The translations under genes and the position numbers were made by a program. Shown piece after piece: positions 8,730 to 16,635 of a DNA stretch of 64,000 nt (the stretch's first letter is position 1; the number at the start of each line of letters is the position of its first letter). This stretch comes from Streptoverticillium olivoreticuli subsp. olivoreticuli (lineage in GTDB: Bacteria > Actinomycetota > Actinomycetes > Streptomycetales > Streptomycetaceae), in contig NZ_CP031455.1 in assembly GCF_003391135.1 (NCBI RefSeq), forward strand, positions 7,405,501 through 7,469,500, given 5' to 3'. Below the pieces are notes generated by a model. It saw nothing but the letters and a program-made list of their open reading frames with translations, was not told the DNA's origin and searched no databases.

Positions 8730-9386
8730 GTGTGCGTGAGCGTGTTCGATGCCGGGGCGCCGGGGAGGGGTCGGGGACAGGGAAGGATGAAACGGCGGAC
8801 TGCGAGCTTGGCGGGCGCGGACGGCCACGCGGGCCGGGGAAGGGCCGCGGAGGGCATGGCGGCGAGCGGGGCGGGGAACGGGCGGCCGGAGAGGGAGGAC
8901 GCGCGGGCGCCCTCGGTGCCGCGTTTCGAAAGACGGCTCGGGCGCCGGGACCTCACCGCGGTCGGCGAGGTGCGGGCACAGCTGCGCGCGCTGCTGGCGC
9001 ACTGGGGCGCACCGGGGCGCGCGGACACGGCCGAGCTGCTGACGAGCGAGCTGGTCACCAACGCACTGGTGCACACCGACGGGGCGGCGGTGGTGACGGC
9101 CACGCTCACCGGTGACGCGGAGGCCCGGTCCAAGGGCCGACTGCGGGTCGAGGTGCGGGACTTCGTCGCGAGGCACCCGGCCCTGCGCGTCCCCGGGGCG
9201 CGTTCCGGCGGCGGGCCGGGCGACGGCCGGGAGAGCGGTGCGGAGGACGGGGCGTACGACATCGAGAAGACCGCGACCTCGGGGCGCGGCCTGCTGCTCG
9301 TGCACTCCCTCGCGGACGGCTGGGGCGTCCGCCCGCACGGCGTGGGAAAGGCGGTCTGGTTCGAGCTGGACGCCCAAGAGCCCTGA
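8730..9386 (+). CDS. HATPase-domain regulatory protein (anti-sigma-factor kinase type)
   Basis: Up to 218 residues. The N-box ELLTSELVTNALVHT (about 110-124), the downstream EVRDFVARH and the glycine-rich TSGRGLLLVHSLADGWGV identify a GHKL ATPase of the SpoIIAB/RsbW-like group, cytosolic proteins that bind sigma or anti-anti-sigma factors. The first 60 residues are Gly/Arg-rich and poorly constrained. GTG 8730 is the longest start; ATG 8787 (MKRRTASL) or ATG 8856 are plausible, but each has a purine-rich site very close to the start. The 268 nt upstream, back to the PP2C-like stop, holds no gene I can support. Confidence 0.78.
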   Translation: MCVSVFDAGAPGRGRGQGRMKRRTASLAGADGHAGRGRAAEGMAASGAGNGRPEREDARAPSVPRFERRLGRRDLTAVGEVRAQLRALLAHWGAPGRADTAELLTSELVTNALVHTDGAAVVTATLTGDAEARSKGRLRVEVRDFVARHPALRVPGARSGGGPGDGRESGAEDGAYDIEKTATSGRGLLLVHSLADGWGVRPHGVGKAVWFELDAQEP

Positions 9387-9419
9387 ACCGCCGCGTGGCG
9401 ACCCAGGGCTCTTGGGGGA

Positions 9420-10469
9420 TCAGCCGAACTGTCGCTCGATCTGGGCGAGTTTGGCCTCCAGGGAGTCGAGTCGTGGAATGGCCTGGGTGTCGTCCTCGGC
9501 GGTGAGGTCGATCGGATCAGGGCCGCTCACCGCCTGGAGCGGACGCGCGCGTACGGGGAGCTGCCCCTCGGCCGCTATGGAAGGCTCCGCGCCGAGTTGC
9601 GGCGGCTGCGCGGCGGCGGGCACGGCAGGCCCGGTCACCTCCACCTGGCGTCCGGTGCGGGCGCGGCCCCAGCCCCGGTGCTGGCGGTTGTAGGCCTTGA
9701 TGCGGGCCCGCTCCAGCTTGCCCGCCTCGCGCCGCCTGACCCGGTCCCGCTCCATCTGCCGCTTGTCCTCGCGGACCTCCTCGACCGCCTCGTCCAGCGT
9801 CCGCACGCCCTCCAGGAGCATCAGCGACCAGGCGCCGAAGGTCTCGCGGGGGGCGCGCAGCCACCGGACTATGCGGATCTGGGGGAGTGGGCGGGGCACG
9901 AGTCCCTGCTCGCGGAGCGCCGCCCGGCGGGTCTGCTTGAGCGCGCGGTCGAAGAGCACCGCGGCCGAGAGGGACATGCCGGCGAAGAACTGCGGCGCTC
10001 CCGCGTGGTCCATCCCCCGTGGCGCGTGCACCCAGTTGAACCAGGCCGCCGCGCCCGCGAAGGTCCACACCAGCAGCCGGGAGCCGAGCGCCGCGTCACC
10101 GTGGCTCGCCTCGCGCACGGCGAGCACCGAGCAGAACATGGCGGCACCGTCGAGACCGAAGGGCACCAGATACTCCCAGCCGCCCGTCAGGCCCAGGTTC
10201 TGCACGCCGAAGCCCACCAGCCCGTGGAAGGAGAGGGCGGCGGCCACGGCGGCACAGCAGAAGAGCAGTACGTACGAGGCGCTGCCGTAGATGGCTTCCT
10301 TGCGGCGCCTGCGCTCCTCGGTGCGCTCCCAGGAATCCGTGGGAGCCCCCGTGTCGTCCGCGCCGCCGTTGCGGCCGCCGCGTGCGAGCACCGTCACCGC
10401 CACCACGGCCCCGGCGAGCGCCACAACACTGGGGAGCATCCAATTCAGCGGTATATCGGTCACTCTCAT
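9420..10469 (-). CDS. DUF2637 membrane protein (SpdB-like)
   Basis: 349 residues from ATG 10469 (MRVTDIPLNWMLPSVVALAG), with AAGGGA at proper spacing. It has an N-terminal membrane helix followed by four hydrophobic segments (YVLLFCCAAVAAALSFHGLVG; YLVPFGLDGAAMFCSVLAV; LLVWTFAGAAAWFNWVHA; FAGMSLSAAVLFDRALKQ), the DUF2637 pattern. The basic C-terminal half is charged and partly coiled-coil (EEVREDKRQMERDRVRRREAGKLERARIKA). DUF2637 proteins are found on Streptomyces conjugative plasmids and integrative elements (spread proteins) and also on chromosomes. No other transfer gene is nearby, so this is a chromosomal orphan of unknown role. Confidence 0.85.
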   Translation of the reverse strand: MRVTDIPLNWMLPSVVALAGAVVAVTVLARGGRNGGADDTGAPTDSWERTEERRRRKEAIYGSASYVLLFCCAAVAAALSFHGLVGFGVQNLGLTGGWEYLVPFGLDGAAMFCSVLAVREASHGDAALGSRLLVWTFAGAAAWFNWVHAPRGMDHAGAPQFFAGMSLSAAVLFDRALKQTRRAALREQGLVPRPLPQIRIVRWLRAPRETFGAWSLMLLEGVRTLDEAVEEVREDKRQMERDRVRRREAGKLERARIKAYNRQHRGWGRARTGRQVEVTGPAVPAAAQPPQLGAEPSIAAEGQLPVRARPLQAVSGPDPIDLTAEDDTQAIPRLDSLEAKLAQIERQFG

Positions 10470-10634
10470 CTTGCGTCCCTTGCATAGCTGTACGGCCTTT
10501 CGCGCGCCATCCTGACGGAATCGGACCGTTCGCCAAAGGGTTTCCGAGCAACTGCCGTCCAATGGACGCCGAGGGCATACAGATAGGTGTGGGAGTATTC
10601 GAACGCCGCCCAGCGAAAAGGGAATTGCGTTCGC

Positions 10635-10662
10635 TTCACTCCACCCGATCGAGTGGTGTGAA
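10635..10662 (-). terminator. Hairpin after the FhuF-like gene
   Basis: TTCACTCCAC and GTGGTGTGAA pair with one mismatch around an 8-nt loop, just past the stop of the FhuF-like gene (10668). It is likely a terminator in the 198-nt gap before the DUF2637 gene. Confidence 0.5.
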
Positions 10663-10667
10663 GGTAA

Positions 10668-11525
10668 TCAGCTTGTGGTCATACGTGCTACTCGTACGTC
10701 ATCCCCGGTACGGGGGCAGGTGAGACAGGTGTCATCGGGGCGCAGCGTGTAGAAGAGGCAGCAGCTCGCCCGGTCGCGGGTCCGCAGGGATTCGCCCGTG
10801 GGTCCGGTCAGCGCACGGAAGGCCGCCCCGCCCGCGTACGGAGGGGTGGACCCCGGCAGCAGCAGCTCCAACTCCCGTTCCGCGCGCCCCTCCTCGCCCA
10901 GCAGCCCGCCCATTCGCCAGAGGCCCTCGGCGAGTTCGTCCGTCGCCATGCCCCACAGGGCGCGCGAGCCGCGCCGCATCCGCGGCCGGAAGGCGGCCAG
11001 CACCGGTGCGAGGTGTTCGGCCACCGCCTCCCGCACCCGGGCCCGCAGCGCCTCCTCGTCCGCGACGACCCGGGCGCCCGGCCGCGCCGCCGCCGGATCG
11101 TCGGCCAGGCAGGCGAACTCGGTGATCCGGGCCGTCATCCGGCCGTGGACCCGGTGGTAGGAGACGGCCTCGACGGGCAGCCGCACCACCCGGCGGCACA
11201 GGAACCAGGGGACCGTCACGAGCAGGCAGAGCGGCCAGGCGTAGCGGTGCAGCCCGAAGCTCGCGACGACGTCCGGGCGGGCCCGCTCCCCGTGGTCGCG
11301 CAGGATCTGCTCGTCGTCCCACGCGAGGAACGCGTCGAGCTCGTCGCCGCCCGCCGCGAGCCCCGCCGCCGTCACCCAGCCGTCCCCCTGCCGGGGCGGC
11401 TCCACGGTGACGGTCAGCCGGGGGAACACCTCGGCGAGCCGGGCGTACGCGTCGCCGACGGGACACTCCCGGGCGGGTGACGGAGGGGGCACGTGCGAGA
11501 ACGGGGCAGCCGGGGCGGAAGGCAT
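10668..11525 (-). CDS. FhuF-like (2Fe-2S) ferric-siderophore reductase
   Basis: 285 residues. The C-terminus carries the FhuF-type cluster motif CC-x10-C-x2-C (CCLFYTLRPDDTCLTC, about residues 261-276), which binds a [2Fe-2S] centre used to reduce ferric siderophore complexes in the cytoplasm. The N-terminal 230 residues have the IucA/FhuF-like organisation (FLAWDDEQILRDHG; FGLHRYAWPLCLLVTVPWFL). The start is ATG 11525. A DtxR/DmdR-type iron-box-like sequence sits 28 nt upstream, so iron-dependent repression is likely. It is divergent from a GntR-family gene. Confidence 0.88.
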   Translation of the reverse strand: MPSAPAAPFSHVPPPSPARECPVGDAYARLAEVFPRLTVTVEPPRQGDGWVTAAGLAAGGDELDAFLAWDDEQILRDHGERARPDVVASFGLHRYAWPLCLLVTVPWFLCRRVVRLPVEAVSYHRVHGRMTARITEFACLADDPAAARPGARVVADEEALRARVREAVAEHLAPVLAAFRPRMRRGSRALWGMATDELAEGLWRMGGLLGEEGRAERELELLLPGSTPPYAGGAAFRALTGPTGESLRTRDRASCCLFYTLRPDDTCLTCPRTGDDVRVARMTTS

Positions 11526-11552
11526 GCGAGGACCACCGAATCGCGATCGTTT

Positions 11553-11571
11553 ACAGGCAAGCCTTACCTTA
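11553..11571. promoter_or_regulatory. Iron-box-like operator (DmdR1/IdeR type)
   Basis: ACAGGCAAGCCTTACCTTA matches the DtxR-family iron box TTAGGTTAGCCTAACCTAA at 13 of 19 positions by hand count and has an internal palindromic core (AGGCAAGCCTTACCT). It lies between the divergent FhuF-like and GntR-family genes, 28 nt from the FhuF start codon, where it would block transcription when iron is sufficient. Confidence 0.65.
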
Positions 11572-11640
11572 CCCGGATGGATCGGGGTTTGAACTGTCAG
11601 AACGGCCGCCTATGGTTCGGATGGACACAGGAGGACCCCA

Positions 11641-12459
11641 ATGGAGCAGGGCAGACCCCACGGCGCGCCGCCGCGGCCCGGTACCGGCGCGCCCGGACAG
11701 GCCATCGCGTCCGCCACGCACACCGCGCCGACCGGCCACGTCAGGGGCGAACACGTCCACAGCCAGGAGGCGTACGGCGAGGACGCGTACGGCGCCCCCG
11801 CCGCCGTCCCCGCGCCGCGGCCCGCTCCCGCACGCCGCATGCCGCAGCGCTACTCCGTGCGCGGCCAGATCCTCGACGCCCTGCGCAGGGCCCTGCTGAG
11901 CGGCGAGCTGATACCCGGCGAGGTCTACTCCGGACCCGCGCTCGGTGAGCGCTTCGGCGTCTCCGCGACGCCCGTCAGGGAAGCGATGCAGCAGCTGGTC
12001 CTCGAAGGCGCCGTCGAGGTCGTCCCCAACCGCGGTTTCCGCGTCACCCGCCGCACCGCCCGCGACATCGCCGAACTCGCCGAGGTGCGCGCCCTCCTGG
12101 AGGTCCCGGCCGTGCTCCGCCTGGCCCGCACCGCTCCGGCGGCGCGCTGGGCCGGCCTGCGGCCGCTCGCCGAGACGGCCGCCGCCGTGGCGGCGACCGG
12201 CGACCGGGCCCACTACGCCGAGGCCGACCGCGCCTTCCACCGCGCGCTCCTCGACCTCTCCGGCAACCGCCAACTGGTCACGGTCGCCGAGGAGCTCCAC
12301 CGCCGCGCGCAGTGGCCCGCCGCCCACGGCCTCGCCGTCCGCACCTCCTGCCTCGTCGCGGACGCGGCCGAACACCTGGCCCTGCTCGACGCCTTGGCGG
12401 CGGGCGACCTGCCGAGGGTCGAGGCGCTGGTGACCGGGCACTTCACGGGCGCGCGCTGA
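11641..12459 (+). CDS. GntR-family transcriptional regulator with FCD ligand domain
   Basis: 272 residues. A 65-residue Pro/Ala/His-rich N-terminal extension precedes the winged helix (SVRGQILDALRRALLSGELIPGEVYSGPALGERFGVSATPVREAMQQLVLEGAVEVVPNRGFRV written here in parts: GERFGVSATPVREAM is the recognition region). The FCD effector domain follows (about 140-265) and keeps the metal-site pattern ADRAFHRALL with later histidines. The start ATG 11641 has AGGAGGA just upstream. FCD regulators usually sense organic acids or sugars acids and act as repressors; no obvious target is next to it except the divergent FhuF-like gene and itself. It shares the intergenic iron-box-like site. Confidence 0.88.
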   Translation: MEQGRPHGAPPRPGTGAPGQAIASATHTAPTGHVRGEHVHSQEAYGEDAYGAPAAVPAPRPAPARRMPQRYSVRGQILDALRRALLSGELIPGEVYSGPALGERFGVSATPVREAMQQLVLEGAVEVVPNRGFRVTRRTARDIAELAEVRALLEVPAVLRLARTAPAARWAGLRPLAETAAAVAATGDRAHYAEADRAFHRALLDLSGNRQLVTVAEELHRRAQWPAAHGLAVRTSCLVADAAEHLALLDALAAGDLPRVEALVTGHFTGAR

Positions 12460-12496
12460 GCGAAGGGCCCGGCCCGGTCCCGTACGGCCGCGTGCG

Positions 12497-13315
12497 TCAG
12501 TCCGGTGCCGCCGTCGGGGACAGCCGGTCCGCCAGCCACGCCGGGACGCCGCCCAGGAGCCGCACGAGCCGGCGGGCCTCCTCGCGGAGGCGGGCCGCCT
12601 CGTCCGCGTCGGGCAGGACGGCGGCCAGCGACGCCAGCGCCGGGGCGATGCCGACCAGATAGCCCAGCTCTTCCCTTATGCGAAGCGACTCCGCGAACCC
12701 GTACCGGGCCTCGGCGAGCTTGCCGTCGTGCTCGGCCATGGCGGCCACGTGCCGCCAGGTGAAGGACAGCAGGAGCCGCTGACCGTGCGCGGTCGCCCCC
12801 GCGTGGGCGCGCTGGAAGGCGGCCGTGGCGTCGGAGGGGTTCTCGGACAGGTGCTGGGCGATGAGCCCCCGCCGGAAGTTCAGCAACGGCCGCGTCGGCG
12901 AGCCGGGAGCCAGCAGCGCGGCCGCCCGGCCCAGTGCGGAACGGGCCTCGTCCGCCCGGTCCCGTACGCCCAAAAGGGTGGACGCGTAAGCGAGATGCCC
13001 CCGCTCGCAGGCCGCCGCGCCGCGCTCCTCGTCGTCCGTGGCGAGCGCCTCCGCGGAGCGCAGCGCGTCCTCGGCGGCCCCCCAGCCCTGCGCCGTGAAC
13101 ACGCACCGCTCGATCAGCACCGCCGTCCGCCGCAGTGCCGCGTCCGGCTCCTCGGCGGCGCGCGGGGCGAGGAGCGCGGCGGCGTCGTCCCAGCAGGCGC
13201 GCGACCGCAGTCGCCATACGGCTCGTTCGAGAGGATCGTCCCCTTGCGGGTCCGGCCCCTGTGGTCCTCGTGGCTCCTCCGACAACCCAGAATTCCGCAT
13301 GGCGGTATCCGCCAC
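12497..13315 (-). CDS. TPR-like helical repeat protein, unknown function
   Basis: 272 residues from GTG 13315, which has GGGAGGG 4 nt upstream. The sequence is nearly all alpha-helical, with repeated Ala/Leu/Arg-rich helix pairs of tetratricopeptide type (DALRSAEALATDDEERGAAACERGHLAYAS and AFQRAHAGATAHGQRLLLSFTWRHVAAMAEHDG, taken in short blocks). No catalytic motif or signal peptide is visible. Such proteins usually mediate protein interactions in Streptomyces regulators. It converges with the GntR gene and is divergent from the ribosomal protection gene. Confidence 0.65.
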   Translation of the reverse strand: MADTAMRNSGLSEEPRGPQGPDPQGDDPLERAVWRLRSRACWDDAAALLAPRAAEEPDAALRRTAVLIERCVFTAQGWGAAEDALRSAEALATDDEERGAAACERGHLAYASTLLGVRDRADEARSALGRAAALLAPGSPTRPLLNFRRGLIAQHLSENPSDATAAFQRAHAGATAHGQRLLLSFTWRHVAAMAEHDGKLAEARYGFAESLRIREELGYLVGIAPALASLAAVLPDADEAARLREEARRLVRLLGGVPAWLADRLSPTAAPD

Positions 13316-13674
13316 AGTGCCCTCCCCAAGCGCGCCGTCGAGCTGGAAGCCGTGACCCGAATCTCAGCACGAAGACCCTGACGCGGCCAAGGGTCAGGTG
13401 TGAAGCAATTCACAAAGGACGACCGACTTCCAGCGGTAGCCGAAGATTACCGGAGAGTGAACGGCCCTATGAGCGGCAGGGTGCTCATGTGGTGCGGGCG
13501 AGGGGTGCCGGTTCCGGCGCTCCCCGGCGTCCGGACGCGCTGCCCGCACCGCCCGGCCGGTGCCTCTCCCGGCGCGATAAATGCCTCGATCCGGAGGGGG
13601 GTTGGCTGGCAGGATGGCCGACGCGTGCGCCACTGCGGGCGCGGAGAACCTCAAGAGCCTCAGGAGACACGGGA

Positions 13675-13788
13675 ATGCGCCGAAGCCTCGGAAACCACCA
13701 GCGCCCTGACCGGACGACCGTTCCCGAGGACTTCTTCGCGTATGCACACCACCAGCAGCACCCGGCGCACCCGGAACACCGGGAGTGA
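13675..13788 (+). CDS. Possible leader ORF overlapping the ribosomal protection gene start
   Basis: ATG 13675 follows AGGAGACACGGG and opens a 37-codon frame ending at TGA 13786-13788. It overlaps the first 47 nt of the Otr(A)-like gene in another frame. The main gene itself has only a weak, distant GAGGA ribosome site, so its translation could depend on ribosomes arriving from this leader. Leader-coupled control is common for resistance genes that act on ribosomes, but here it is only inferred. A second candidate leader (ATG 13614, 31 codons, ending before 13712) overlaps it. Apart from these, the 348 nt before the main gene shows no gene. Confidence 0.35.
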   Translation: MRRSLGNHQRPDRTTVPEDFFAYAHHQQHPAHPEHRE

Positions 13789-15760
13789 CACCCGCCGCAA
13801 CCTCAACATCGGCATCGTCGCCCATGTCGACGCCGGCAAGACCAGCCTCACCGAGCGCCTCCTCTTCGACGCCGGCGCCATCGACCGGCTCGGCAGCGTC
13901 GACGAGGGCAGCACGCTGACCGACAGCGGCGAGCTGGAGCGCCGCCGCGGCATCACCATCCGCACCGCCGTCGCCCCCTTCCGCGTCGGCGACCGCCGCG
14001 TCAACCTCATCGACACCCCCGGCCACGGCGACTTCATCGCCGAGGTGGAGCGGGCCCTCGGCGTGCTCGACGGTGCCGTGCTCGTCCTGTCCGCCGTCGA
14101 GGGCGTGCAGGCGCAGACGCGCGTCCTGATGAAGACCCTGCGACGGCTGCGGCTGCCGACGCTGATCTTCGTCAACAAGACCGACCGCGCCGGGGCCCGC
14201 CACGCCGGGACGCTGGCCGACATCCGCCGTCGGCTGACGCCCGGCGTCGTACCGATGGGCGCGGTCCGCGGCATCGGCACGCCCGGCGCCCGCACGGCCC
14301 CGGGCTCCTTCGCCGACCCGGCCTTCCGTGACACGGTGGCAGAGGCCCTGGCCGAGGCCGACGAAGCGCTGCTCGCCCGGCTCGTCGACGGCGCGCCGCC
14401 CGGCGCCGGGGAACTGCGGGCCCTGCTCGCCGACCGCACGGCGCGCGGCCTGGTCCACCCCGTGTACTTCGGCTCGGCGCTGTCCGGGGACGGCGTCGCG
14501 GCACTCGTCGACGGCATCGTCACCTACCTGCCGGAGCGCCCGGCCGAGGGCGCCGGGCCGGCCGGCACGGTCTTCGCCGTGGAGCGGGGCGCGTCGGGTG
14601 AGAAGACCGCGTATCTGCGGCTGTTCTCAGGAGAATTGACGGAGCGTCAGCACATTACGCTGCACCGGCGCGAGGCGGACGGCATCCGGACCGAACACTC
14701 CGGCAGGATCACCGGCCTCGACGTGATCGGCGCGGATCCGGGCGAGCGGCGCCGTCTCACCGCGGGCGACATCGCCAAGGTCCGCGGCCTGCCGCGGGTC
14801 AGGGTGGGCGACCGGCTGGGGACGGCGGAGGGCGGCGCGCGGTCCGAACCCCACTTCGCGCCGCCCGGCCTGGAGACGGTCGTACGGCCCGTGCGCCCCG
14901 CCGACGCGGCCCGGCTGCACTCCGCGCTCACCGCCCTCGCCGACCAGGACCCGCTCATCGGCACCCGCGCCCTGCCCGCCGGGGGCGGTACGTCCGTCCT
15001 CCTCTACGGCGAGGTGCAGAAGGAGATCATCGCGGCGACGCTCGGCGAGGAGTTCGGCGTCGACGCGCTCTTCGAGCCGAGCAGCACGGTCCACCGGGAG
15101 CGGCCGGCCGGCAGTGGCGAGGCGTACGAGCAGATCGAGCGGCACGGCGGCCACGACTTCTGGGCGACGGTCGGCCTGCGCGTCGAACCCGGCCCCCCGG
15201 GGTCGGGCACGGTCTTCCGCCGCGACACCGAACTCGGCGCCCTGCCGCTCGCCTTCGACCGCGCGATCGAGGAGACCGTCCACCGCACGCTCGCCCAGGG
15301 CCTGTACGGCTGGCCGGTCACCGACTGCGTCGTCACCCTGACCCGGTCGGGGTTCGTGGGACCGGTGAGCACGGCGGCGGACTTCCGCCAGGTGACTCCG
15401 CTGGTGCTGATGCGGGCGCTGGCGGAGGCGGGGACGGGGGTGTACGAGCCGTGCCATTCGTTTGAACTGGAGGTTCCCTTGGGGGCGTTGAGCGGGGTGA
15501 GCGGTGCGCTCGCTTCGGTGGGTGCTCAGCTCTGCGACACGGAGGTGGGGGGCGCGGCTTGTGTTCTCAAGGGGCTGATCCCGGCGGGCCGGACCGCGGA
15601 GCTGGAACGGCGCCTGCCCGCGCTGGCTCATGGCGAGGCGGTGTGGTGGTCGACGCCGGGCGAGGACCGCCGCTACGTGGGCTCACCGCCGGTGCGGGCT
15701 CGTACGGACGGGAACCCGCTGAATCGGGCGGAGTACATGAGGCATCTGACGGGGGCGTGA
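13742..15760 (+). CDS. Tetracycline-resistance-type ribosomal protection protein (Otr(A)/TetM family)
   Basis: 672 residues, an EF-G-like translational GTPase. The G1 motif is AHVDAGKTS near residue 28, the switch and G3 regions are ERRRGITIRTA and DTPGHGDF, and the G4 motif is NKTDR. The later EF-G-like domains II-V are complete to the C-terminus. The segments GELERRRGITIR and FIAEVERALGVLDGAVLV are typical of Otr(A)/TetM-type proteins, which release tetracycline from the 30S A site, rather than of housekeeping EF-G. I chose ATG 13742 because the GTPase domain starts shortly after it; the much longer upstream frame is non-coding in character. It is a single gene with no nearby drug-biosynthesis genes, so the natural substrate is uncertain. 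Confidence 0.88.
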   Translation: MHTTSSTRRTRNTGSDTRRNLNIGIVAHVDAGKTSLTERLLFDAGAIDRLGSVDEGSTLTDSGELERRRGITIRTAVAPFRVGDRRVNLIDTPGHGDFIAEVERALGVLDGAVLVLSAVEGVQAQTRVLMKTLRRLRLPTLIFVNKTDRAGARHAGTLADIRRRLTPGVVPMGAVRGIGTPGARTAPGSFADPAFRDTVAEALAEADEALLARLVDGAPPGAGELRALLADRTARGLVHPVYFGSALSGDGVAALVDGIVTYLPERPAEGAGPAGTVFAVERGASGEKTAYLRLFSGELTERQHITLHRREADGIRTEHSGRITGLDVIGADPGERRRLTAGDIAKVRGLPRVRVGDRLGTAEGGARSEPHFAPPGLETVVRPVRPADAARLHSALTALADQDPLIGTRALPAGGGTSVLLYGEVQKEIIAATLGEEFGVDALFEPSSTVHRERPAGSGEAYEQIERHGGHDFWATVGLRVEPGPPGSGTVFRRDTELGALPLAFDRAIEETVHRTLAQGLYGWPVTDCVVTLTRSGFVGPVSTAADFRQVTPLVLMRALAEAGTGVYEPCHSFELEVPLGALSGVSGALASVGAQLCDTEVGGAACVLKGLIPAGRTAELERRLPALAHGEAVWWSTPGEDRRYVGSPPVRARTDGNPLNRAEYMRHLTGA

Positions 15761-15802
15761 CGCGTGACGCCTGTGGCGGGAGCGCCCTGCGGGTCGCACC
15801 CT

Positions 15803-16615
15803 TCAAGCGATCACAAAAGGATCCGCCCCCACCAGCCACAACCCATAATTGCCCGTCAGTGCCAGCCCCGGCGCGCCTGCCATCCAGAAGAGGAGTACGT
15901 CGCCGGCGAGCCACATGACGCGGGTCGGGACGACGACCCGTGACGGGTCCGCGGGGTCGTAGCGGATCTCGCCGTTGTGTGAGGCGTGGCCCGAGACGTG
16001 TCGGTAGTCCATCCCGTCGAGGGCGCGGAAGCGGTACGTGTACTGCTTGCTGCCCTCGGCATCGGTCCGGACCTGCGGTGGGCCGGGGCGCACGGTCACC
16101 CCGCGACGCCGCACGAGCCAGCGGGTGCGCAGGTTGGCGACGGCGGCCCACCAGTACAGCAGGGCGACGCCGAGCGTGCCGAGCGGCCAGGCGAGGAGCT
16201 CCTTCGGGCTGTCCGCCAGGAGGAGGGTGAGCGGCACGCTCACCAGGACGTACGCCACCGCGGCCGGCACGATCGCGTTGCCCCGCGTCACCCGGTCCAG
16301 CCACGCCCACCCGGCGCGCGCGTACGACACCGGCCAGGGCTCGGCCGTCTCCTGCCGTACGGGCGAGCCGGTGCGGTCCGCGCGGCGGGCCCCGTCGATC
16401 TCCGCGCGGAGCGCGGCCAGAGCCGCCGGATTGCGGTGATGGATCGTCAGCTCCAGTGGCTGCTCGACCAGATGTAGCGTCAGCTCCGATCCGGAGACGC
16501 TCGCCGACCGCACCTGGGCGCCCGGCATCACCGTGGTCACGCGGCCCCGCCGCACCCGTACTTCGTGCCGCTCGACCCAGATCCGGGTGCGGCCGTCCTT
16601 GATCACTACCCCCAT
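15803..16615 (-). CDS. DUF3592-like membrane protein
   Basis: 270 residues from ATG 16615 (MGVVIKDGRTRIWVERHEVRV). An N-terminal soluble beta-rich region of about 110 residues is followed by two helices (IVPAAVAYVLVSVPLTLLLA and LLAWPLGTLGVALLYWWAAV). A DUF3592-like extracytoplasmic segment then ends in GEIRYDPADPSRVVVP, and a final hydrophobic hairpin (VMWLAGDVLLFWMAGAPGLALTG) closes the protein. The function is unknown. It is convergent with the ribosomal protection gene (42-nt gap) and lies just upstream of pucR on the same strand without sharing an obvious role. Confidence 0.68.
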   Translation of the reverse strand: MGVVIKDGRTRIWVERHEVRVRRGRVTTVMPGAQVRSASVSGSELTLHLVEQPLELTIHHRNPAALAALRAEIDGARRADRTGSPVRQETAEPWPVSYARAGWAWLDRVTRGNAIVPAAVAYVLVSVPLTLLLADSPKELLAWPLGTLGVALLYWWAAVANLRTRWLVRRRGVTVRPGPPQVRTDAEGSKQYTYRFRALDGMDYRHVSGHASHNGEIRYDPADPSRVVVPTRVMWLAGDVLLFWMAGAPGLALTGNYGLWLVGADPFVIA

Positions 16616-16635
16616 GGGGCCCAGGCTACCCGCGG

